Assembly (NCBI GenBank): GCA_949152475.1 | Contig: OX424563.1 | Span: 35,536,120 to 35,600,119 of the forward strand | DNA: 64,000 nt | Reading direction: 5' to 3' | DNA from: Terebella lapidaria | Lineage: Eukaryota > Annelida > Polychaeta > Terebellida > Terebellidae | Part shown: piece by piece, positions 48,190 to 57,805 of the stretch | Layout of the letters: every line of letters begins with the position of its first letter | Numbering within the stretch: the stretch's first letter is position 1 | Notes under the pieces: generated by a model | Seen by the model: the letters and a program-made list of their open reading frames with translations, nothing else | Databases searched by the model: none | Told to the model about the DNA's origin: nothing | Program-made: the position numbers and the translations under genes

Positions 48190-49925
48190 GGCTTGTTTAT
48201 AATGTAAAAGATTAGGCCAAGGGCCAAAGATAGGTTACCAGACAATATATGTTTAATATTTTAGATGTTGGCCAGGTCACTGGTTAAATCCAAGGTTAAG
48301 AGAATATTCAGCATATATAATATTAAGCATACAACATGTCCACAGATGATTGCTAAGCTGTAAATCCAATAATCAGAGAGGTGTTAGCAATTTTGTCCTG
48401 ACACCGTGAAAATCAGGTCAAAGGAAACTTGAAAATAAGGTCATTGGTCAAGTCGAGGTCATGAGAATATTGAGCATTGAAAATAAGGTCATTGGTCAAG
48501 TCGAGGTCATGAGAATATTGAGCATATATCATTTGGAGTTTGACCACAATTGATTCCTAAGTTGTGAAGTTGATAATATTAGCCATTTGTGATCTGACCT
48601 TGAAAATGAGGTCAAAATTAAGTTCAAGGTCATGAGAATATTCAGCATTCCATGTTCGCAGTTGATTCCTGAGCTGTAACGTCGATAACAAGCGAGATAT
48701 TAGCCATTTTGTTCTCTGACCAGGAAAATGAGGTTAAAGGTCAATTCAAGGTCAAAATATTCAGTATATTAAGTATATCATTCCCTATATGTTCACTATC
48801 GAATCCTAAGCTGTAAAGTCGATAATATGCGAGATATTAGCCATTTTGTGCTCTGACCTTGAAAATAAGTTCAATGTCAAATTCAAGGTCATCAAAATAA
48901 TCAGTGTATATCATTTTTTATATGTCCACAATTGGTTGCCAAGCCATAAAGTCAATAGAGGAACAAGATACTAGCCATTTTGTCCTTCGACATTGAAAAT
49001 GAGGTCAAAAGTCGAATTCAAGGTCATGGCAATATTCAGCATATATATCATTTTCTGTTATCAAAAATGTTACAATTGATCCCTAAGCTGTAAAATAAAA
49101 AAGGGGATATTAGTCATTTTGTCGTGTGCCCTTGAAATTTAGGTCAAATGTCAAATTGAAGGTCATGAGAATAATCTGTTTATATAATTTCTTATATGTT
49201 CGAATTTGATTCCTAAGCTGCAAAGTCAATTAGAAATGAGATATTAGTCATTTTGTCCTGTGATCTTGAAAATTAGGTCAAATGTAAAATTCAAGGTCAT
49301 CAGAATATTCGGCATATCATTTCCTTGATGTCCACAATTGATTCCTAAGCTGTAAAGTCGATAATAAGCGAGATATTAGCCATTTTGTGCTCTTGACCTT
49401 GAAAATAAGGTCAGAGGTCAAATTCAAGCTCACGAGAATATTCAGCAAATATCATTTCCTTTATGTCCACAATTGATTCCTACGCTGTAAAATCGATAAT
49501 AAGTGAGATAGATATTAGCCATTTCGTCCTGCGACCTTGAAAATTAGGTCAAAGGTCAAATTCAATGTCATGACAATAATCTGCATATATCATTTCCTAT
49601 ATGTTCATAATGGATTCCTAAGTTGTAAAGTTGATAACAAGCGAGATATTAGCCATTTTGTCCTGTAACCTTGAAACTGAGGTCGAATATCAAATTCAAG
49701 GTCATCAGAATATTCAGCATATATCATTTCCTATATGTTCACAATTCATTCCTAAGCTGTAAAGTCGATAATAAGCGAGATATAAGCCATTTTGTGCTCT
49801 GACCTTGAAACCGAGGTCACAGGTCAAATTCAAAGTCACGAGAATATTCAGCATATATCATTTCCTATATGTCCACAATTGATTCCTAATCTCTAATCGC
49901 AATATTAAGTGATATATTAACAATA
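48190..49925 (+). repeat. AGGTCA-type ~134-bp tandem array (about twelve monomers)
   Basis: Same monomer as 23870-24834 and beginning with the same entry sequence (GGCCAAGGGCC, AGATAGGTTACC, TTTAATATTTTAGATGTT). Monomers are more diverged here, with several single-base and short indels. Confidence 0.9.
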
Positions 49926-50190
49926 ATGTGTCCCATTATAAAGCATAAGAGAATCTAACATGGGAAATTCCCATTTTTGGGCCGAGTATGGGCCAAACTG
50001 ACCCACTTCGAGCGATTCAAGGGCAACGAGATTTAGAGACATCATAGGAGTACATATAAGGAGTGTTATGTATGAAAAAAAAAGTTACTGAACAGATTTT
50101 GAGAAAATGACCGCCAAAGTCCAAAATCAGGCATTTTTCGTCGAAAACGGCCGCCATTTTCGGAAAAAAGGCGAAAATAACCGTCCTCAG
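49926..50190 (+). repeat. Module following the array, 3'-truncated
   Basis: Matches the first ~230 bp of the module at 24835 (CCATTTTTGGGCCGAG, CCCACTTCGAGCGATTCAAG, AAAGTTACTGAACAGA, AAACGGCCGCC) but stops at a different sequence before the (GAC)n tract and palindrome. Confidence 0.8.
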
Positions 50191-50275
50191 CTCATGAGAA
50201 AATTGGGTAGGGAGGCACTTTTTTTTTTTTTTTGGCGGGACGACATTTCACACGTATGGAAGCCCAACTAAAGCG

Positions 50276-50368
50276 GCTTGATTTATTCAAGCATATTCAA
50301 GCCCAAACAAATCAGGCCTTAGAATTGAAATCATTTTCATTTCTAAAGGCCTGATTTATTTGGGCTTG
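50276..50368. other. Hairpin pair
   Basis: A 23-bp arm at 50298-50320 pairs with 50346-50368 with one mismatch around a 25-base loop. Just left, GCTTGA and TCAAGC form a small hairpin at 50276-50292. Confidence 0.75.
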
Positions 50369-50447
50369 AAAGGCCTTGGCCGGGCACCTTAGTACCGCTG
50401 GTGTGCCACCATCCTAGATGTCAGCACAGACAGGATGATTCTTTGTA

Positions 50448-50620
50448 GGGCCTGTAAGTCACGTGATGTCATGGTGTGATTTCCGGTGGCAAACAAACAT
50501 ACATCTTTTGTTTAATATGAGTAGAACTCCATTCAAAACTCAAATAACTCAGGTAACACAAAGGGTGTATGTTTGTTAGCCACCAGAATCACACCGTAAC
50601 AGCACGTGACTTACAGGCTC
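50448..50620. mobile_element. 173-bp MITE with TA target duplication
   Basis: Termini GGGCCTGTAAGTCACGTG and (other strand) GAGCCTGTAAGTCACGTG; pairing continues inward through GGTGTGATTC and GTGGC-type blocks to ACAAACATACA. TA flanks at 50446-50447 and 50621-50622. Fits a Tc1/mariner-type or foldback MITE; no coding sequence. Confidence 0.75.
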
Positions 50621-50622
50621 TA

Positions 50623-51931
50623 GTTGTATTATTATCAAAAACCGTCAGCTGATATGTTGTTTCAATGATGATTAAGTTTGGAAAACCATTCTATCAGTTA
50701 ATACATATATTGATGTATACAGGAGAAAATATAGTATCCTAAATCAATTCGTGATCACAATTGTATATGTATTATTACATCATGTAACCACATGAAATAA
50801 CTGTTTTTGAAAACTGGTAGCGTCTTTGTCTCATTTGGCGGAGAGTGAAGACAAGTTAAATATATACCTAAGTTGCATGCTGTGATTCGGTGTCTCCGTC
50901 ATTCACTCTCCTCAAAATAGGGGCGGGAACACTTTTTATTTTTTATTTGAGAATCGCAAATAAAAAAATCCGGAAGGTTGCTTTTGGACACAGGCGGGCG
51001 GGGACGAGAAACAGAAAATCAATTTTATTAGCCCTTAACATGATTAACATGCGCATAGAGGCCTGTGCAAAAACATGCGAGCATGTTGTTAGTTACCTTT
51101 AATTAGAATTAGGCTATTCTGGCATAAGAACAACATCAATAATACGAATGAGTTTCAGTAGAAAGCCTTATTTATGCCTAAGTCTAGTCTATATTCCTCC
51201 TGAAATTTGGTGGGAAGCGTGTTTGTCACCAAACTGACGAAATTAGACCAGACACGGGGCTATTAAACTAACCTAATCATTAATTTTCGATTGAGTTTAG
51301 TAACTTTCAATTATCAAGTTCACTTAATGAATAAAATGAAATTAGTTTTTGTTTAAGTTTAATCAGAATTCAATTGAAATACGATTAACTTTGGATTAAT
51401 TTCACTGATTTATTAATTGCAGTAGTGATATTTTGATATTTCATTTGATTGCATGGGATATGAATTTTTGCCTGCATTATTTCAATTTTTCGTCTTTTCG
51501 TCTTTCGTCTGAAAAATCTAGACAATAAAAGATCACCTACACAATTTCCCTAAGTTCCAGATGTTACAGACAGCCACAAAATTTATTGATACTATTGTGT
51601 TGAACATGTATCTTACCAAAACTGATGCCACACAAACAATTACATTTACTAGTACATTACAACCAAATGGATACATGGGCAATAAGGGTCCGTTTGATGT
51701 AACCACCAGATTGACTTGATGTCTGATATCCCAGCAAATGATCAAACATGAAGACTTTCCACCAAGCTTCATACACAGAGTGTTTTGTCTATGACAAATC
51801 CTCATATCTCGCGGACTAAATGTTATCAGTTTATTGATTCTCCATGTTTTTTTTACAGCGGGTGGTGAGTGGGAATGGACTGGAGGGGTGGTGAAATGCG
51901 GAGCGTCAGGGAGGAAGGGCGGCCGAGTGAG
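50623..51931. other. No gene recognised
   Basis: AT-rich; short frames without motifs. Confidence 0.35.
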
Positions 51932-52517
51932 GCTGGTGTTGTATCATAAAATGATACCTGCTGTTATTTGGTGATGAGAATAGCTGGTGTTGTATCATAA
52001 AATGATACCTGCTGTTATTTGGTGTTGAGAACAGCTGGTGTTGTATCATAAAATGATACCTGCTGTTATTTGGTGATGAGAATAGCTGGTGTTGTATCAT
52101 AAAATGATACCTGCTGTTATTTGGTGATGAGAACAGCTGGTGTTGTATCATAAAATGATACCTGCTGTTATTTGGTGATGAGAATAGCTGGTGTTGTATC
52201 ATAAAATGATACCTGCTGTTATTTGGTGATGAAAACAGCTGGTGTTGTATCATAAAATGATACCTGCTGTTATTTGGTGATGAGAACAGCTGGTGTTGTA
52301 TCATTATTTGGTGATGAGAATAGCTGGTGTTGTATCATAAAATGATACCTGCTGTTATTTGGTGATGAGAATAGCTGGTGTTGTATCATAAAATGATACC
52401 TGCTGTTATTTGGTGATGAGAATAGCTGGTGTTGTATCATAAAATGATACCTGCTGTTATTTGGTGATGAGAATAGCTGGTGTTGTATCATAAAATGATA
52501 CCTGCTGTTATTTGGTG
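51932..52517 (+). repeat. 51-bp minisatellite with palindrome in every unit (12 copies)
   Basis: Units start GCTGGTGTTGTATCAT at 51932, 51983, 52034 and so on; the eighth (52289) lacks 18 bp. Each full unit contains GTATCAT-AAA-ATGATAC, a perfect inverted repeat. Because 51 is a multiple of three, the minus strand stays open as a 17-residue repeat, which I do not regard as a gene. Confidence 0.95.
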
Positions 52518-53299
52518 ACAACTATAAGATATCTTCTGTAATTTTTTTTTCAATATTATCAGTGACTATTCATACACAATAAACATAAAACACATAACAA
52601 CACACATCAGCAACAATTAGACACCAGTGGACTAAAAACTATATCAATACATGTTACTAACTTGTAGTTGTACAGTTATATCAAAGTGTCATATACAATA
52701 TACCAACAATACAGTAAACACTTTGCGTTTGACAACAATAAAAAATATCAACAGTGGACGGTTTGCACAATATCACATCTGATAAAACACCCATATGTGT
52801 ATCAATATAATGGTACATTCCTTTCGCATTCTATTATACAAAGATACATATTTCAAGTATCATTGCGAAAGCATGTTTGAAAATTTACGGCAAAATATTG
52901 GGTACAATTTACAAAGATTATATATGAATGTATTCAAACTAGACGCTCTGCGGTCGCTGCATGCGACTGCATTGGTGTATCAACCTGATGCCCTATCATC
53001 TCTTTTGACTGAAATATGTTAATTTAGAAAAAATATCATTACTGCCCAGTCAGTAATTACAGCCATTACTGCCCTGTCATCAATCAAGAGCAACTGTCCA
53101 ACACCTTAACTATTTTTTATTTATTTCATGTACATTGCAGAAGTTATAGGCTTTGTGGACGCCTATGACCATTGGGTTGTATCCCCCGTAGCCCTATAAT
53201 CCCTGCCGCCCCAAATTTATTACCGATAAGGGTGAAAAACTGGAGCAAGCGCTAAAAATGGTTACCAGAGAAATGGTAAGCCACAGCTGTTTTTTTTCC
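52518..53299. other. No gene recognised
   Basis: AT-rich; two short plus-strand frames without motifs. Confidence 0.35.
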
Positions 53300-54172
53300 A
53301 AAAAAAATGCTGCTTCGACTGTTTAAGGTCATTGAAGGTCACATTTTTCCATTTTTACAATTTTCGACAAGATGATGAAAAGTATAGCCAGATCGAACTT
53401 TTCATTTCAAAAGTTCAGAAGTTATATTTCAACTTAAAATATTTGACAAACTTAGTTCGAAGTGGAAATTAACTGCATTTCAAGATGACAAAATTGGAGC
53501 CAGATCGAACTTTTCAACATAAGTTTTATCTTCACTCAAAGTAAGGGAGAAGTTGAAATTTAAAGTAAAAATTGACCGAAACTGCATCTCAGATGACGAA
53601 ATTGAAGCCTGATTGAACTTTTCACCATAAGTTATATTTCAACTCAAAATATTTGACAAAACTGGTTTCAAAAGGAAATTCCGTTTAAAAGGTGACCAAA
53701 CCTACAAATGACAAAATCAGAGCCAGATTGAACGTTTAATTAGTTCTTAGATTAAACTTAGTTCGAAGTGGAAATTAACTGCATTTCAAGATGACAAAAT
53801 TGGAGCCAGATCGAACTTTTCAACATAAGTTTTATCTTCACTCAAAGTAAGGGAGAAGTTGAAATTTAAAGTAAAAATTGACCGAAACTGCATCTCAGAT
53901 GACGAAATTGAAGCCTGATTGAACTTTTCACCATAAGTTATATTTCAACTCAAAATATTTGACAAAACTGGTTTCAAAAGGAAATTCCGTTTAAAAGGTG
54001 ACCAAACCTACAAATGACAAAATCAGAGCCAGATTGAACGTTTAACATAAGTTATATTTCAACTCAAAATATTTGAAAACCTTGGTTTCAAGTGGAAATT
54101 CTAAAGTAAAAGTTGGTCAAAACTGCATCTCAAGACGACGAAATTGGAGCCAGATTTAACTTTTCACCATAC
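53300..54172 (+). repeat. ~95-bp tandem repeat with ~300-bp higher-order copy, left part
   Basis: Units share GCCAGAT(C/T)GAACTTTTCA, CATAAGTTATATTTCAACTC and CAAAATATTTGACAAA. A ~300-bp block from about 53450 is repeated nearly exactly from about 53758. The array continues on the far side of the LTR element at 61774, showing the insertion split it. Confidence 0.85.
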
Positions 54173-55877
54173 TGTAACGACCAAGCGGGACCACAGGTCT
54201 ACTCAAGTGTGTGTGTGAGAGAAGGACAGACTGATAGCCACGCAGTTATAAATTTTAATAAAACAGCTGTTTATTTACGAACACATGTAATCGAATGCAA
54301 ACTTAGTAGGTACAAATATTCAAAATATTCAATGCCACGGTTCCCAACATAACATACATGAGATGACCCAGTTCGGGTTTCCGTGTCAGATAGCCACAAA
54401 TACTATGTGAAACAGTATGTAAAATATAACAATACTTCAATATTAAAGGCCCAGAACCTGATAGCCTTACACCCTCTGAATATTGTATTTTGGGTACTCT
54501 TGTGAAATGCACTTTCACTGTATCAAGACCCCAAAAGGAGGCGATGTAAATAAAAATATGGAACACTATAGGAGTCAGTTCTCCGAAATTTAGATATATT
54601 AGTGCCCAAAAGGACAAATCGGTAGTGTGCTGCCGGTCAGTCAAATATATACTTAATCGATGAGCCGCCGTGGCTTTTAGCCAGTGCAGCCGACACACCT
54701 ACAACTTTGGAAGCTGTAGCCTGGCCGGACTCGAAACCGTTTGGGAGTCGACACACCTACAACTCGAAGAGCTGTAGCCTGGTCGGACTCGAAACCGTAT
54801 GGGGGTCGACACACCTACAACTCAAAGAGCTGTAGCCTGGTCGGACTCGAAACCGTATGGGAGTCGACACACCTACAACTCAAAGAGCTGTAGCCTGGTC
54901 GGACTCGAAACCGTATGGGAGTCGACACACCTACAACTCAAAGAGCTGTAGCCTGGTCGGACTCGAATCAGTATAGGAGTCGACACACCTACAACTCAGG
55001 GAGTTGTAGCCTGGCCAACCTATCTTTACTGATAAAATATGGGAATTGAAATAGCAGCCAGCACACTACCAAATATTACAAAAAATATATGTATACTATA
55101 ACACCAACCTCTCACAGTTGGTCCAAAAACTGTAATGTCCGAGCAATGGATACAAGATCCCAGTACAAAAATGCTCCCAACTTGTGCTGTATACTATACT
55201 GGTCAAAATGCGCTCCTAGTTGTGTCCCCTGGGATTTCAAAATCTCGACTGCCCGAGCCCAAGGGGCTCACTTTCTTTTATAGATCCAGGCTCCGAAGTA
55301 GGTCACGGCAACCTGGATCGCTCTCAGCCAATCCCCGAGGGACTATCCCACCCCAAAATGCCGTTTTATTGCACCCCCACTTCCGGTTAAAACACATGTG
55401 AAATCCCGACCAAAAATCAGTAAATAAAGGAAATATAACGAATAGCATCTGCTGAAAATTATATGCCTAAACCGGCAAAGTCCCCAGTCATCAAAAGATG
55501 ATAGAATGAAACTATAAAAATACTTATCCCGGCCGAAAACGAGCCCGAAAGAAATCGGCAAATTGTTATATAACGAGCCCTCCCCATGTGGAACTCTTCA
55601 CCTGGCGGAGTGAAAACTATCAAAACAAAGTCGAAGCAAAAGCTCCGAAAATTACGAACAATTCCATGAAATAATAAGTGTCACAAACACTGTCAGTATA
55701 ATGTGAACACATAAAAACATGTAAGTAAACCCCCTATATCCATTCCCCAAATGTGGAAACCGGACTCCCCGTAATACATGAAATATTGATAAAAAATGGT
55801 GTGGCAAAGTGACAACTTTGCCGGCAATACAAAAAAAAATATATCATAGCGCTCCATGTAAAACCATATTCGCCACA
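54173..55877 (-). repeat. 3' LTR (1,705 bp)
   Basis: Same as the 5' LTR but with six rather than five 58-bp units, which accounts exactly for the 58-bp length difference. Corresponding TATAAAAG at 55282-55275. Substitutions seen: C/T near 54668 versus 60618, and T/C near 55046 versus 60938. Confidence 0.9.
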
Positions 55878-55888
55878 CTACTCCCCGC
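55878..55888 (-). promoter_or_regulatory. Polypurine tract
   Basis: Minus-strand GCGGGGAGTAG directly abuts the 3' LTR, the usual site of plus-strand priming; one T interrupts the purines. Confidence 0.65.
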
Positions 55889-55948
55889 TGTGGGGTCCAA
55901 TGTCCCCATGGACACCACAAGCTACAAAATATATATACATAAAACATT

Positions 55949-57805
55949 TTAAAAAAACATAGTGTCCATCATAATCAAAGTAGATAACACTGGAGGTCTT
56001 CTCTTTTCCAGGTCGACGTCCTCCCACGAAGTCCCAGGCTGTGGCCTCCCAGTTGGCTGTCCCGCGATGCGGCTCTCCTGGTGGGTTGTCCCACGACGCA
56101 ACTCTCCTGGTGGGCTGTCGCACGACGCAGCCCTCCCGGTCGACTGGCCCACGACACGGCTCTCCTGGTGGGCTTTCGCATGACACAGCTCTCCCGGTTG
56201 ACTGGCCCATGACACAGCTCTCCCTGTCAGTGTCTCCATGGCTCTCCTCCCCCAATCGATGGACCCTTGGCTCGGCTCTCCCGGTCGACGGTCCCATGGC
56301 ACGACCCTCCCAGACGGGGGCCCTGCGGCTTGATCAGGGGTCCCAAGGTACAACTCCCCATTCTGGTGCGTAGGGCCCCAGCGCACTACTGGGGATTTTG
56401 CAACATTGGCCCCTCCAAGGCCAAACATAAGGAACAGGCAAAGCAATATCAGCAGATAGCATACTTGTATCAGGCCCTTTCTTGCTTTCGTTGTCGCCAT
56501 CACAACTTTACTTTCAGCTGCCTGCACTTCTACCTCAGTCACGGTTGTCCAAGTCTGCGGGTTGGTATGCCGGTCGACCTTCCTGGGACGAGAAAGGTTA
56601 CCTCCAACCCTATGTGACACAATGCGGCGACACTTCACATTTTCTCCATCGGCCATTGTCCCAAACAGCAGGCCGGCAACTCCCTCAGCTCCACCTGTCC
56701 CTGACAGCGGGCTGGCAACCCCATCAGCTCCACCTGTCCCTGACAGCGGGCTGGAACTCTCAACAGCCTCCCCTTTCCCTGACAGCGGGCTGGCAACCCC
56801 ATCAGCTCCACCTGTCCCTGACAGCGGGCTGGAACTGTCAACAGCCTCCCCTGTCCCTGACAGTGGGCTGGAACTCTCATCAGCCTCACCTGTCCCTGAC
56901 AGCGGGCTGGCAATCCCATCAGCTCCACCTGTCCCTGACAGTGGGCTGGAACTCTCAACAGCCTCCCCTGTCCCTGACAGTGGGCTGGAACTCTCATCAG
57001 CCTCCCCTGTCCCTGACAGTGGGCTGGAACTCTCAACAGCCTCCCCTGTCCCTGACAGTGGGCTGGAACTCTCATCAGCCTCCCCTGTCCCTGACAGTGG
57101 GCTGGAACTCTCATCAGCCTCCCCTGTCCCTGACAGTGGGCTGGAACTCTCATCAGCCTCCCCTGTCCCTGAAAGTGGGCTGGAACTCTCAACAGCCTCC
57201 CCTGTCCCTGACAGTGGGCTGGAACTCTCATCAGCCTCCCCTGTCCCTGACAGTGGGCTGGAACTCTCATCAGCCTCCCCTGTCCCTGACAGTGGGCTGG
57301 AACTCTCATCAGCCTCCCCTGTCCCTGACAGTGGGCTGGAACTCTCATCAGCCTCTCCTGTCCTTGACAGTGGGCTGAAATCCTCCACCGTCCCGGACGG
57401 CGAGCCACAACTTGCCTCAGCCTCCCCTGTCCCCGACAGTGGGCTGGAAACCTCCACTATAACTGACAGCGGGTCTAATAGTTCCTCAGCCCCCACTCTC
57501 CCAGACGGCGGGCTGGTAGCCTCCACCATCTCTGATGGCGGGCTTGTAGCCTCCACCATCCCTGATGGCGGGCTGGTAGCCTCCACCATCCCAGACGGCG
57601 GGCTATTGTCTCCCTCACCAACTTCCCAAATCAATTGGCCAGCTATTGGAGTGCGGGCTGCCCCATGGCCCCTGGGGCAGGCCCCTGACCATTTGGGTGC
57701 TGAGCACGGTCCTGTGGCAAGGCAGCAGGTGGTGCAAGAGCGACAGGGGCGACCCGAGCATTGCACTCCCGAGCAAAATGGCCCTCTTGGCCACAACTGA
57801 AGCAT
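55949..57805 (-). CDS. Repeat-rich ORF with a membrane segment, -1 frame to Gag
   Basis: 618 codons if begun at the ATG at 57805, about 580 if entered by -1 frameshift from Gag. The first two thirds consist of some twenty 13-residue Ser/Gly/Glu-rich repeats (SSSPLSGTGEADE; 39 bp each, about 56690-57460). Then a hydrophobic segment (CYLLILLCLFLMFGLGG, about 56405-56478) and a Pro/Arg-rich tail with a second degenerate repeat (GRAVSW, GELC/GELR, HQESR). Topology of a mucin-like ectodomain, one transmembrane helix and a tail is inference. I recognise no pol domain and no known envelope fold. Both strands are open through the 39-bp repeats; this strand is chosen because it follows Gag. Confidence 0.55.
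   Translation of the reverse strand: MLQLWPRGPFCSGVQCSGRPCRSCTTCCLATGPCSAPKWSGACPRGHGAARTPIAGQLIWEVGEGDNSPPSGMVEATSPPSGMVEATSPPSEMVEATSPPSGRVGAEELLDPLSVIVEVSSPLSGTGEAEASCGSPSGTVEDFSPLSRTGEADESSSPLSGTGEADESSSPLSGTGEADESSSPLSGTGEADESSSPLSGTGEAVESSSPLSGTGEADESSSPLSGTGEADESSSPLSGTGEADESSSPLSGTGEAVESSSPLSGTGEADESSSPLSGTGEAVESSSPLSGTGGADGIASPLSGTGEADESSSPLSGTGEAVDSSSPLSGTGGADGVASPLSGKGEAVESSSPLSGTGGADGVASPLSGTGGAEGVAGLLFGTMADGENVKCRRIVSHRVGGNLSRPRKVDRHTNPQTWTTVTEVEVQAAESKVVMATTKARKGLIQVCYLLILLCLFLMFGLGGANVAKSPVVRWGPTHQNGELYLGTPDQAAGPPSGRVVPWDRRPGEPSQGSIDWGRRAMETLTGRAVSWASQPGELCHAKAHQESRVVGQSTGRAASCDSPPGELRRGTTHQESRIAGQPTGRPQPGTSWEDVDLEKRRPPVLSTLIMMDTMFF
56690..57460 (-). repeat. 39-bp coding minisatellite in the element's second ORF
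   Basis: About twenty head-to-tail copies containing CAGTGGGCTGGAACTCTCAT (plus strand), some with AACAGCC in place of ATCAGCC. It encodes the 13-residue repeats and explains the long spurious plus-strand frames here. Confidence 0.95.

Noticed and set aside
51932..52517. CRISPR-like array
   Set aside because: Units are contiguous with no unique spacers, and the genome is eukaryotic; it is a minisatellite.
51906..52521. Minus-strand frames of 17-residue repeats as a repeat protein gene
   Set aside because: The period is a multiple of three so openness is automatic; no start context, splice sites or recognisable domain.
56482..57800. Long plus-strand open frames (up to ~410 codons) opposite the LTR element's second ORF
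   Set aside because: They exist because 39-bp repeats keep all compatible frames open; Gag orientation, primer site and frameshift site support the minus strand.
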